In this document: positions 17,386-26,258 of the stretch, in pieces | Layout of the letters: every line of letters begins with the position of its first letter | Numbering within the stretch: position 1 is the first letter of the stretch | Origin: Thalassobium sp. R2A62 | GTDB taxonomy: Bacteria > Pseudomonadota > Alphaproteobacteria > Rhodobacterales > Rhodobacteraceae | Direction of reading: 5' to 3' | DNA: 64,000 bases | Assembly (NCBI RefSeq): GCF_000161835.1 | Contig: NZ_GG697169.2 | Location: forward strand, 791,852 to 855,851 | Notes under the pieces: model-generated | The model's database searches: none | Seen by the model: the letters and a program-made list of their open reading frames with translations, nothing else | What the model was told of the DNA's origin: nothing | Translations under genes and position numbers: made by a program

Positions 17386-18432
17386 TTGAAACTTACAAAA
17401 CTGATGGGCTCTGCCGCCCTCATCTCACTGGCTACCGCTGTTTCCGCTGAGGATCCAGAGCTGTTGATCTTTGACTGGTCCGGCTACGAAGAGGCCGATT
17501 TCTATACGAAATACACAGAGGAAAACGGCGTTGCCCCAACCTTTGCGTTCTTTGGCGAAGAAGAAGAAGCGTTTCAGAAATTGCGGTCGGGCTTTCGTGC
17601 AGACGTGTCTCACCCTTGCTCACAATCAGTCGACAAATGGCGTCAGGCTGGCCTGATTGAGCCATGGGATCTGTCAAAAATCCCATCCTATTCGACCGTT
17701 GCTGATGAATACCAAACCGCCCCGATCTTTACGGACGGCGATGATGTCTATTTCATCCCAGCTGATTTGGGCGCGACCGCGATTGCCTATAACACCGAAG
17801 AAGTGCCCGCCGAAGACGTGGCATCGCTTCAGGTCTTTCACAACGAAAAATATGCGGGCCGCCTGTCGCTGCCTGACAACGTAGAAGACGCATTTGCATT
17901 GGCATATCTCGCCACAGGCATCAGCGACTGGACCCAAGCCACCACTGACGATGTTGCCGCTGCCGCCGATTGGCTGCGCACAGCGCACGCACTGAACCGT
18001 GCCTATTGGGCGGACGGCGCAGAATTGCAGCAGCTCATGGCAACAGGCGAAGTTTTGGTTTCTTGGACATGGAACGAAGTTCCAGTGACAATGGTTGGCG
18101 AAGATTTCCCAATCGGCTTTAACCGCTCCCCTGCAGAAGGTTCTTCTGTCTGGTTCTGTGGCTACGTGAACCTCGTTGACGGACCTGGCTCCGAAGATAA
18201 AGCGCACCAGTTCATGGAGGCATGGCTGCAGCCAACCACGACAGACTACATCGTCAACGAATGGGGCTATGGCCACTCGAACACCCAAGCGATGGCCGGT
18301 ATCGGCGCGGAAACGCTCGAAGAGGTTGGTCTTGGAGAAGTTGACGTGCCACTGCTGGCACAGTTGCCAATGGACAACGCGATCCGCGAATTGATGATCC
18401 AAGAGTTCGAAAAAATCAAAGTCGGCTTCTAA
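17386..18432 (+). CDS. extracellular substrate-binding protein, polyamine (PotD/F) type, no ABC partners nearby
   Basis: A 348-residue periplasmic binding protein. GGGAG lies 7 nt before a TTG at 17386, which gives a clean signal peptide ending ATAVSA; earlier starts in frame would read through the GntR gene. The mature start LLIFDWSGYEEADFY matches spermidine/putrescine-type binding proteins (COG0687). No permease or ATPase gene follows, as the next gene is a DMT exporter. It starts 64 nt after the GntR stop and may share its promoter. The ligand is unknown. Confidence 0.82.
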   Translation: MKLTKLMGSAALISLATAVSAEDPELLIFDWSGYEEADFYTKYTEENGVAPTFAFFGEEEEAFQKLRSGFRADVSHPCSQSVDKWRQAGLIEPWDLSKIPSYSTVADEYQTAPIFTDGDDVYFIPADLGATAIAYNTEEVPAEDVASLQVFHNEKYAGRLSLPDNVEDAFALAYLATGISDWTQATTDDVAAAADWLRTAHALNRAYWADGAELQQLMATGEVLVSWTWNEVPVTMVGEDFPIGFNRSPAEGSSVWFCGYVNLVDGPGSEDKAHQFMEAWLQPTTTDYIVNEWGYGHSNTQAMAGIGAETLEEVGLGEVDVPLLAQLPMDNAIRELMIQEFEKIKVGF

Positions 18433-18614
18433 GCACAGCGGGACAAGATTTTGATATCTCCGGTGGGCGCGCCAAGACGGCGCACAAGGCTCATCGGGGA
18501 TATTATCTGCCAACCCGCCCAATCGTTGGCCTGTCACACTTCGACAGTTATTGGCGACACGCCTCGTCGCAGATGGGCAAGACCCGTTACATGGACCTAC
18601 GTCATAACGCTCCT

Positions 18615-19568
18615 ATGACACGAATACCCCCCTTATTGGTTGGTCCTGTTTTTGCTTTGATCGCGGTGACGCTGTTCTCGTTGAACGATGTGGCGATGAA
18701 ATCTCTGAGCGGCGGCTACGCATTGCATGAGGTCGTTTTGATCCGCAGCCTCATTGGCATGGGGGTTGTTCTTCTCATCATGATCCCGATGGCCGGTGGG
18801 TTCGCTACGATCAAAACGCGACGTCCAGTGATGCATTTGATCCGTGCGGGCTTTATCGTTTTTGCCAACATGTCGTTCTTTATGGGGTTGGCCGAACTCG
18901 ACGTCGCGACTGCCGTCGCACTATTTTTCATATCCCCAGCGCTTATCACAATCAGTTCCACCGTCTTTTTAGGCGAAACTGTCGGCCCGCGCCGCTGGAC
19001 CGCAGTTCTGATTGGTCTCTTGGGTGTTTTGGTGATCCTGCGCCCCGGAACCGAAGCGTTCACGCCAGCGGCTTTGTATTCGATCGCTGGGGCCGCGGGC
19101 TACGCAGGGCTGCACGTCATGACCCGCCTCATGCGAGGAACCGAGAGCGCGGTCTCGATGGTGTTCTACATTCAAATCGTTTTCATAATTGTTGGCGCGG
19201 CCATGTGGCTTTTAGTTGGTGACGGTCGGTTCGATACAGGCGCCAATGCGTCGATGTCGTTCCTCTTGCGCGCATGGGTTTGGCCCACTGGGTTTGATTT
19301 CATCGTTATGATCATACTGGGGCTTTTTGCGTCGATAGGCGGATATTGCATCAGCCAAGCCTACCGCCTGTCAGAGGCAGCACTGGTGGCGCCGTTCGAA
19401 TACCTCGCCCTGCCTTTGGGGATCGTATTGGGGATCGTCGTGTTCGGCGAATGGCCAGATGCGGTTGTCTGGATCGGCATCGTTATGATTATGGGATCAG
19501 GGCTCTACTCGGTATGGCGCGAAAACCAAATAAACGCGCCCATCCGCGAACGACCCGTGCGGCGATAG
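18615..19568 (+). CDS. DMT superfamily (EamA) transporter
   Basis: A 317-residue permease with ten predicted membrane helices in two EamA repeats, the second near residues 160-300. Motifs such as ALFFISPALITISSTVFLGE and EYLALPLGIVLGIVVFGEWP fit the RhaT/RarD-like drug-metabolite exporters. The ATG at 18615 (MTRIPPLLVGP) is preferred because the preceding in-frame residues are hydrophilic and would delay the first helix. Substrate cannot be inferred. Confidence 0.88.
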   Translation: MTRIPPLLVGPVFALIAVTLFSLNDVAMKSLSGGYALHEVVLIRSLIGMGVVLLIMIPMAGGFATIKTRRPVMHLIRAGFIVFANMSFFMGLAELDVATAVALFFISPALITISSTVFLGETVGPRRWTAVLIGLLGVLVILRPGTEAFTPAALYSIAGAAGYAGLHVMTRLMRGTESAVSMVFYIQIVFIIVGAAMWLLVGDGRFDTGANASMSFLLRAWVWPTGFDFIVMIILGLFASIGGYCISQAYRLSEAALVAPFEYLALPLGIVLGIVVFGEWPDAVVWIGIVMIMGSGLYSVWRENQINAPIRERPVRR

Positions 19569-19635
19569 ACGCTAGTTTTGACCCGATCGGCCGGTTTATG
19601 CGTTACAAGGATAAAACAAATCAAAAGGTGCCCCG

Positions 19636-20001
19636 ATGCTAGACCTTCTCAATCCAGCGATGGCGCTGATCACAATCCTCTTTGGCGGCTTTGGATTTCT
19701 GGCCCCGCGCTACACAGCCTCGGCGCTAGACATGCAGCCTACACATTCGACGATGGGTCTGTCCGAGCTGCGCGCAGGCTCTGGCGGGCTCTTTGTCTTT
19801 GTCGCGCTTTATTGCTTGATCACCAACCAACCCGAAGCCTATTTCATGCTGGGTGTCGCGTACGTCGGGGCGGGTGCCGGTCGGCTCTTGTCCATCATCC
19901 TCGACAAGCCACCTATGACCAAAGCACTGGTGTTTCTAGGCTTTGAATGGGGCCCAGCGGCATGGCTGATTTGGTACAATGCGGCCCCATCAATCGGGTA
20001 A
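19636..20001 (+). CDS. DUF4345-type small membrane protein
   Basis: 121 residues, four predicted helices, with MGLSELRAGSGGLF and GVAYVGAGAGRLLSI in the pattern of DUF4345 proteins. Function unknown. It ends about 60 bp before the permuted tmRNA gene, same strand. Confidence 0.7.
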   Translation: MLDLLNPAMALITILFGGFGFLAPRYTASALDMQPTHSTMGLSELRAGSGGLFVFVALYCLITNQPEAYFMLGVAYVGAGAGRLLSIILDKPPMTKALVFLGFEWGPAAWLIWYNAAPSIG

Positions 20002-20064
20002 ATCCGCCGCTTGCCCCTTGGCAAACCACATAAAACCTCCCATATATCGGGTGTCCTTCGGGAC

Positions 20065-20375
20065 TATGAACATAAACGCGCATGTAATAAGCGGATTGGA
20101 CCCGGGGGCGGTACCCGGCGTCTCCACCAACATCCCTCGTTTGGGGACCATGGGGACGAAATAGGATCGACAAACGTCTAAAGATGTTAGCTTTGTTTCG
20201 GTGAGTTACCACCGTTATCGGTACATTCAAGCTAGTTGCAAACGACAACAAAGCTCCGATGGCACTCGCAGCGTAAGCTGTGCGTAATATCGAAAACTTA
20301 AGCCCTCTCGCTTAGCAGCGTTTGGCGGGGTTCGCAGGCACCTGGCAACAGAAGCCTGCACTACACCTGCTCCTA
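20065..20375 (+). ncRNA. ssrA: tmRNA, circularly permuted two-piece form
   Basis: The acceptor piece comes first: T-arm CCGGG/CCCGG (20102-20118), then acceptor strand CGTCTCC, discriminator A and encoded CCA (20127-20129). A short intervening loop follows. The coding piece starts GGGGACG at 20152, pairing with CGTCTCC, and continues GAAATAGGATCGAC. The tag frame 20238-20276 reads ANDNKAPMALAA then TAA, ending in the ALAA-type degron read by ClpXP. The permuted order is known for alphaproteobacterial ssrA. Outer ends are approximate. Confidence 0.93.
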
Positions 20376-20460
20376 CACTCCGGCGCCTTTGTTGGGATCT
20401 GACATGAAAACGGCCCGCTCCAAGCTGGAACAGGCTGTCAAAATTCGTGTCGTGTTCGAC

Positions 20461-21021
20461 TTAGGCGTCGCACTGATCCGGAGTTAGGAAAAGACGGTCG
20501 ATCAAGCGTTGGTCTAACGACAGATAGTTGTAGCTGTAGACAAACCCATAGTCCGTCGCGAGCAGCTTGAGCGTCTCATCCGCACAAACGGTCGCTTGGA
20601 TGGCTTGCTGCTGCTCTTGCATGATGAGGCGCGGGTTGATCCGCGAATAGTCACGCTCGACTGTGTAGAAATAACGAACATCTAGCTGATCAATCGCAAA
20701 GTGATCAAACTTGAGATCGTCGCCGACCTGCTGGCTGCCGTTTGCATTCAGCTCACGGGCCGTCCGCTCGAAGAAAGCCATGATTTCCATTTGCTCTGGC
20801 GACAAGTTCTCGGTCCGCGACAAAGGGCGACCGTTTGCGATTTGCGACAGCTCGCCAATCTGACCCGAGCTTGCCCGAGTGACAAAATCACCCTCGGCCG
20901 GTGTCATCTCGGCCACCTAAGGTGTCGCAGCACCACTGACCCAATTCAAAAGCTTTGGTGCCCCAAAACCAATAACAACACCGACACACAAAATGCCGGC
21001 CAGACGCCCAATTTGTCCCAT
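20461..21021 (-). pseudogene. membrane-anchored hypothetical protein interrupted by an in-frame TAG
   Basis: From an ATG at 21021 (GGGTGA ribosome site just upstream) the frame encodes an N-terminal hydrophobic anchor (MGQIGRLAGILCVGVVIGFG) for 34 codons. It then meets TAG at 20917-20919 and continues in the same frame for 151 codons (VAEMTPAEGD to TPDQCDA). The downstream part alone would start at a GTG directly after the TAG with no export signal. I do not recognise the family; the body is acidic, glutamine-rich and contains two cysteines. A nonsense mutation, readthrough or base-call error are all possible. Confidence 0.6.
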
Positions 21022-21283
21022 TGCTCACCCCAAAGTGACCGAAGCGGCGCGGCAGACGCCACCGATATTTTGCGGCTCATTTCAGGCAGGCCGCAATATC
21101 TGCTAGTTCTTGCTATATACAGGTTGCGCTAAGGATCAACGTTTTTCAGCAAAATGCCACTATTTATGGCTGTTTCGGTCGAATTTCCGCTTGCTGCGTT
21201 CTGCTGCGCTTCGGCCCTTTCATCCCCCACCGAATCCCGTATGCTAAATGGCAATACGACGAACGATCATTGGGGATGTCAGA

Positions 21284-21748
21284 ATGTCGCGCGAAATCGA
21301 CTATGGGAATCTGATGCATCAGGCAATGCGTGGCCTCATTCAGAACGTCCTAAATGACGTGGCGGCCAATGGCCTGCCCGGCGATCATCACTTCTTTATT
21401 ACGTTCGACACGATGCACCCTGATGTTGAGATCGCGGATTGGCTGTCAGACCGCTATCCTGATGAAATGATGGTGGTAATGCAGCATTGGTACGACAATC
21501 TCGACGTCACGAACGATGGATTTTCCGTCACTCTGAACTTTGGTGACACACCAGAGCCGCTGTATATCCCATACGATGCAATCAAGACATTCGTAGACCC
21601 CTCAGTCGAGTTCGGCTTGCGGTTCGAGAGCCAAGACGACGAATTGCCGGACGAGCACGAAGCCCCGATGGATGAAATGGTCGAAGAACCAGATGACGAC
21701 GCACCCCAAGAGGCAGAAATCGTCAGCCTAGACAGCTTTCGCAAATAA
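21284..21748 (+). CDS. sspB: SspB, ClpXP adaptor for ssrA-tagged proteins (alphaproteobacterial form)
   Basis: A 154-residue homologue of Caulobacter SspB-alpha. The conserved core includes HHFFITFDT, YPDEMMVVMQHWYDNL, FSVTLNFG and PYDAIKTFVDPSVEFGL. An acidic linker (DDELPDEHEAPMDEMVEEPDDD) ends in a short basic/hydrophobic tail that would dock ClpX. GGGGAT precedes the ATG at 21284. It lies about 900 bp downstream of ssrA on the same strand, so the tag and its adaptor are neighbours. Confidence 0.92.
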   Translation: MSREIDYGNLMHQAMRGLIQNVLNDVAANGLPGDHHFFITFDTMHPDVEIADWLSDRYPDEMMVVMQHWYDNLDVTNDGFSVTLNFGDTPEPLYIPYDAIKTFVDPSVEFGLRFESQDDELPDEHEAPMDEMVEEPDDDAPQEAEIVSLDSFRK

Positions 21749-21848
21749 ATTCAAAATGGCTGCGCTAACAATCGGCCAAACAGTTGCGCCGCGCCGCGGC
21801 GCTGCATAAAGCAGTATACAACAGCATACAATATTTCGGAGACACCAC

Positions 21849-23237
21849 ATGTCCACCCGCACAGAAACCGATAGTTTTGGCCCTCTTGAAGTCCCAACAG
21901 ACAAATATTGGGGTGCCCAAACCCAACGAAGCCTGATCAATTTCCCAATCGGTTGGGAAAAACAGCCCATCGCGGTCGTCCGCGCTTTGGGTGTGATCAA
22001 ACAGGCCTGTGCGATGGCGAACAAAGCCAACGGCAAGATTGATGCCACCAAGGCCGATGCCGTGATCCAAGCCGCGTCCGAGGTTGTCGCCGGTGATCTC
22101 GACGATCACTTCCCTCTTGTTGTTTGGCAGACCGGTTCCGGCACCCAATCGAACATGAACGCCAACGAGGTCATCGCCAACCGCGCGATTGAAATCCTAG
22201 GTGGCGTTATCGGGTCGAAAGATCCGGTTCACCCGAACGATCACTGCAATATGGGGCAGTCGTCTAACGATACCTTCCCAACCGCGATGCACATCTCGAC
22301 CGCGATGACCGCGCGCGATGTTCTGATCCCGGGGCTGGAAAAACTGCACGCCGCTTTGGCCGCCAAAGTTGCCGAATTCGATGGCATAATCAAAATTGGC
22401 CGCACCCACACTATGGATGCGACGCCGTTGACACTGGCCCAAGAGTTCTCTGGCTACACCCATCAGGTCGCCATGGGCATCAAGCGCGTCAAAGCCGCTC
22501 TGCCCCATATCTATGAGTTGGCCCAAGGCGGTACTGCCGTTGGTACCGGCCTCAACACGGCCCCTGGTTGGGACACTGCAGTCGCTGAAAACATGGCCAC
22601 GATCACCGGCCTGCCCTTTGTCACAGCACCGAACAAATTCGAAGCGCTCGCAGCGCATGACGCCATGGTCGAAATGTCCGGCGCGCTCAAAGTTGTTGCC
22701 GCATCCTTGTTCAAAATCGCAAATGACATCCGTCTGCTCGGTTCTGGCCCTCGTTGCGGTCTGGGCGAGCTGATGTTGCCCGAGAACGAGCCGGGCTCGT
22801 CAATCATGCCAGGCAAGGTAAACCCCACACAATGTGAGGCGCTGACCCAGGTCTGCGCCCATGTCTTTGGCAATGACGCTGCCGTGGGCTTTGCCGGATC
22901 GCAGGGTCATTTTGAATTGAACGTCTACAAGCCGATGATGGCCTACAACGTATTGCAGTCGATGCAGTTGTTGGGCGATGCGTCCTCGGCGTTTACCGAC
23001 AACTGTGTGGTCGGCATCCAAGCCAACAAAGACCGGATCGCCAAAATCATGGGCGAAAGCCTGATGTTGGTGACAGCATTGGCCCCTGAAATCGGATATG
23101 ACAACGCAACAACAGTCGCCAAGACCGCACATAAGAACGGCACCACCCTGCGCGAAGAAGCAATCGCACTTGGGTTTGTCGACGAAGAGACCTTTGACCG
23201 TGTTGTACGTCCTGAACAGATGATTGGGCCTAAATGA
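21849..23237 (+). CDS. fumC: fumarate hydratase class II
   Basis: A 462-residue TCA-cycle enzyme converting fumarate to malate. The family signature [16 protein letters not shown] is present near residue 316, along with the active-site regions [14 protein letters not shown] and [22 protein letters not shown] precedes the ATG by 6 nt. Its stop overlaps the start of the DUF4169 gene as ATGA, so the three downstream-coupled genes probably share a transcript. Confidence 0.97.
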   Translation: MSTRTETDSFGPLEVPTDKYWGAQTQRSLINFPIGWEKQPIAVVRALGVIKQACAMANKANGKIDATKADAVIQAASEVVAGDLDDHFPLVVWQTGSGTQSNMNANEVIANRAIEILGGVIGSKDPVHPNDHCNMGQSSNDTFPTAMHISTAMTARDVLIPGLEKLHAALAAKVAEFDGIIKIGRTHTMDATPLTLAQEFSGYTHQVAMGIKRVKAALPHIYELAQGGTAVGTGLNTAPGWDTAVAENMATITGLPFVTAPNKFEALAAHDAMVEMSGALKVVAASLFKIANDIRLLGSGPRCGLGELMLPENEPGSSIMPGKVNPTQCEALTQVCAHVFGNDAAVGFAGSQGHFELNVYKPMMAYNVLQSMQLLGDASSAFTDNCVVGIQANKDRIAKIMGESLMLVTALAPEIGYDNATTVAKTAHKNGTTLREEAIALGFVDEETFDRVVRPEQMIGPK

Positions 23238-23410
23238 CCACGCCGATCAATCTGAACAAAGCACGCAAAGACCAAAGCAAGGCACGCAAAAAGGCAGACA
23301 ATGATGCCAATGCGGTCAAACATGGCCGCACCAAAGCACAGCGGCTGTTGGAAGCGACCCAAAGTGACAAACTGCGCGCGCATCTTGATGCGCATAAGTT
23401 CGACGAATGA
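23234..23410 (+). CDS. DUF4169 small basic protein
   Basis: 58 residues, starting [14 protein letters not shown] and ending LDAHKFDE; highly charged, rich in Lys/Arg/Ala. The size and NLNKARK start fit DUF4169, a Rhodobacterales-type small protein of unknown function. It overlaps fumC by ATGA at the start and the ribbon-helix-helix gene by ATGA at its stop. Confidence 0.75.
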   Translation: MTTPINLNKARKDQSKARKKADNDANAVKHGRTKAQRLLEATQSDKLRAHLDAHKFDE

Positions 23411-23625
23411 CACAGCGTCCGCGCAAACGGTCTTTGACCCTGCGCGGGCACCGCACATCTGTGACGCTTGAAGATGAGTTCTGGCACGCATTCCGTGATA
23501 TAGCGTCAAAATTAGACATTCCTATCAATGAGTTATCTGCAAAAATTGATTCAGAACGTGGTGAGGATCTAGGCCTCGCGTCGGCTATCCGGCTGTATGT
23601 TCTTAGGCATTATCGCGGGGCGTAA
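23407..23625 (+). CDS. ribbon-helix-helix domain protein
   Basis: 72 residues. HRTSVTLEDEFWHAFRDIASKLDIPINELSAKID fits the beta-strand plus two helices of the ribbon-helix-helix fold (PF13467-like). It may bind DNA as a dimer. It is translationally coupled to DUF4169 and fumC, and its 3' end overlaps the convergent P450 gene by 23 bp. Targets unknown; a role in controlling its own operon is only inference. Confidence 0.75.
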   Translation: MTQRPRKRSLTLRGHRTSVTLEDEFWHAFRDIASKLDIPINELSAKIDSERGEDLGLASAIRLYVLRHYRGA

Positions 23626-24961
23626 CCCGCAACCAAATTCCATCTTTGGACCGGACTGTCAGATGCGCGACAGGAACTGGGACTTCGCCCTCGACGGCGT
23701 CAAAACGGTAGTGTTTCAAGAGCATCGACAGCAGCAACACCCCTTCGATCATCGCAAACCCAGCACCCGTGCAGACACGCTTACCACTTGAAAACGGAAT
23801 GTAGGCATCCCGTTGACATTGCTTGCCATTTTCAGTCGCCCATCGGGACGGATCAAAACCATCCGGATTGTCCCAAAGACGCTCTTGTCGATGCAAATGC
23901 CAAGGAGAAACAACAACTTGGCTACCGATCTTAACGTCCCGATCGCGGAAATGCTCGGGGCATGTCGTCTCGCGAACCATCATTGGCACGGGTGGGTAAA
24001 GCCGCAGGCTCTCTCGAAATACATCGCGGCTCAGCTTGAGCTTTGAGACGACACTGAAGTCCATCTTATCAAGAACCTGAGCCTCGCCCGCGAGACGCTC
24101 TTGCCATTCAGGATGCGTGGCCAAGAGATAAAGCGTCCAAGCCAGTGCCGACGCGCTGGTCTCGTGACCTGCAAGAAAGAAGATCGCGACCTGATCGACC
24201 ATTTCGTCTGCATCAAACCGCTCGCCCGTCTCAGGATCGGCAGTTGTCATTATTTTCGTCGCGAGATCATCAGGTGCGGTCCCTGCGGCGATCGCAGCCG
24301 CCCGTTCATCAGTCAGCCGCGTGATAAGCGCCCGAATACGTCGTGCGGTTGACTTAGTCTCGGCCTTGAAACCGCGTGGCAACCATTTGAACCGCGGCAA
24401 GAACGCCGCAATATTTAACAGCGGCTGGGTCCGTTGATAATCGCGAAACTCGTGAAACACCTCTGACGCGATTTCATGATCAATCGGGATTGAAAACAAC
24501 GTACGGAAAATCACGTCAGCGGCCGCGTGACTGGTCTCAGGCTCGATATCAATGGGATCGGCGCCGGCATTGCGCATCCGGTCTACGGCGGCCTCTGCGG
24601 CCTCCCACATCGCCGGAAAGGCCTCTCTAAGCCGCCCCCCCTCGAACGCTGGATCAATGATGCGTCTTTGCCGTTCCCACACCGCTCCGTTGGTCAGGAA
24701 CACACTGTCCCCCAAGAGCGGGCGTAGCCCCTCGCCAATTCGGTCAGATTTTGGAAAATCCATTGGTCGTTCATTCAGCACGGTCTTCACCAGCTTGGGA
24801 TCATTCACCATATAGCTGCGGAAGAACGGCGTTTTGAATTCAGCCATCCATGCGCGATACAGCTTGGCCGGTTGCGCAGACAGAATGTCCTGCCGGAATA
24901 GGCGCAAATAGCGGAACAGGCTGACGCGTTCTGGACGCGATGGGGGTTTGGGTGGGATCAT
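23603..24961 (-). CDS. cytochrome P450
   Basis: A 452-residue heme monooxygenase. The heme-cysteine loop FSSGKRVCTG is near residue 400, the I-helix motif AGHETSASAL near 265, and the K-helix ExxR is FRESLRLYPPVP near 318. No membrane anchor is present, as usual for bacterial soluble P450s. It overlaps the upstream hydrolase gene by ATGA at 24958-24961, which suggests the two work on the same substrate. No ferredoxin partner lies next to it. Confidence 0.94.
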   Translation of the reverse strand: MIPPKPPSRPERVSLFRYLRLFRQDILSAQPAKLYRAWMAEFKTPFFRSYMVNDPKLVKTVLNERPMDFPKSDRIGEGLRPLLGDSVFLTNGAVWERQRRIIDPAFEGGRLREAFPAMWEAAEAAVDRMRNAGADPIDIEPETSHAAADVIFRTLFSIPIDHEIASEVFHEFRDYQRTQPLLNIAAFLPRFKWLPRGFKAETKSTARRIRALITRLTDERAAAIAAGTAPDDLATKIMTTADPETGERFDADEMVDQVAIFFLAGHETSASALAWTLYLLATHPEWQERLAGEAQVLDKMDFSVVSKLKLSRDVFRESLRLYPPVPMMVRETTCPEHFRDRDVKIGSQVVVSPWHLHRQERLWDNPDGFDPSRWATENGKQCQRDAYIPFSSGKRVCTGAGFAMIEGVLLLSMLLKHYRFDAVEGEVPVPVAHLTVRSKDGIWLRVTPRDNA

Positions 24962-26202
24962 GCAGTCATCGACGTATATTTTGAGGCGGGCACGTCGATA
25001 CGCGACTTAGACGCGACACGATCCGCATAACGGTCAGCCAAGGTCACAGGCCCTGCTGTGATCTGAAAATAATCGTAGTCTTTGGGCGCATCAAACGCAC
25101 ACAGATACTGAAAATGCAGCCGAAAGAACCGCCAGCGCAGCTCGGCCCAGCGTTCAGGGGTTAGCGATTGGGTAAAAGCGGCTGAAAACACCAGCGGCCA
25201 CTTTGCATTGGTCGGTTGAACACCAGACACCGCCACAGGATCACATAACGCAAATGCGCAACCATCGCCGGGCGCGGTCACATCCATCCACGACAGCGCA
25301 TCTGTGGTCGCCAGATAGTGCAAATCAGCGCGCAGTCGGTGCGCTTGCGGCAGAAACGAAACCATCGGGACAACTTGGCCCAGCGACAAAAACCCAAGGA
25401 CTGGACCGTCTGCTGGTACACGACCCGCGCGAACCAAATCAGCCAAGATCGACACCGCAAGATGCGCGCCTGATGAATGGCCAATGACCAAAACTTCGTC
25501 TTCATCCCCCTGCAACGCCGCTGCGATCTGATCACCGAACTGGCCCATTCGGGCCTCAAGCTCGGGTGGGTTCGCCCCGCGGGATGCGGCCGAATAGGAA
25601 TAATCATGCATCAGGTAGTATGCGAAAAACTTGTTGTCCTTTGATTTGAACCACCGCAGTAGCACGACCGCGACACCTAGAAAGATCGGCCACCACACTG
25701 CAGACTTCAACACGCTAGGCATCTGCCATCCTGTCAGTCCAATTGTTCCCAAACCGATCCGCCCCAAGATCGCACCTGCCGCCAAAGCAAGCAGCAGCTG
25801 TAGGATCAACATGCCGACCGGATAGAGGGCCGCGATCACTGGCCCTTTTCGCAACCACATCAGTCGGCGCAAGGTGCCAGTGCTGATATAGATCCATGCG
25901 GTCCGGACAAGTTGAAGATAGGTCGCGGGGATCGAGGTCGCCATCGAGTCGCGCACAATGTCCGACCAAACCAGCACATCAAATTCTGCATGAACCTGAG
26001 CGCCATCAATGTCCCCTTGGACATGCCAGCCATAGCTGTCTCCGCCAGATTTGGGCGATAGGCCGATGTCATAACCTGAGATGTCGGCCTGAAGCGCGCC
26101 TTCTTTGCGATACAGCTCGCGATACCGTCGCGGATGAATCGGATCATACCCAGGGATGTAGAACACCCGCCGCCGTTTGACCTGTTGTGTTTGATTGCTC
26201 AT
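24958..26202 (-). CDS. membrane-associated alpha/beta-hydrolase-like protein
   Basis: A 414-residue protein. The N-terminal KRRRVFYIPGYDPIHPRRYR resembles the first strand and oxyanion region of an alpha/beta hydrolase. Two or three hydrophobic segments follow (roughly 118-185), then the nucleophile elbow GHSSGAH near residue 240. Catalytic Asp and His are not obvious. GAGG lies 8 nt before the ATG, and it is coupled to the P450 gene downstream. Lipase/esterase activity on a hydrophobic substrate is a guess. Confidence 0.7.
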   Translation of the reverse strand: MSNQTQQVKRRRVFYIPGYDPIHPRRYRELYRKEGALQADISGYDIGLSPKSGGDSYGWHVQGDIDGAQVHAEFDVLVWSDIVRDSMATSIPATYLQLVRTAWIYISTGTLRRLMWLRKGPVIAALYPVGMLILQLLLALAAGAILGRIGLGTIGLTGWQMPSVLKSAVWWPIFLGVAVVLLRWFKSKDNKFFAYYLMHDYSYSAASRGANPPELEARMGQFGDQIAAALQGDEDEVLVIGHSSGAHLAVSILADLVRAGRVPADGPVLGFLSLGQVVPMVSFLPQAHRLRADLHYLATTDALSWMDVTAPGDGCAFALCDPVAVSGVQPTNAKWPLVFSAAFTQSLTPERWAELRWRFFRLHFQYLCAFDAPKDYDYFQITAGPVTLADRYADRVASKSRIDVPASKYTSMTA

Positions 26203-26258
26203 TCAGCCGTCCTCTTGCGAGGCACTCTAGCCGATCAGTTTGGCGAAATTAAGCCGTT

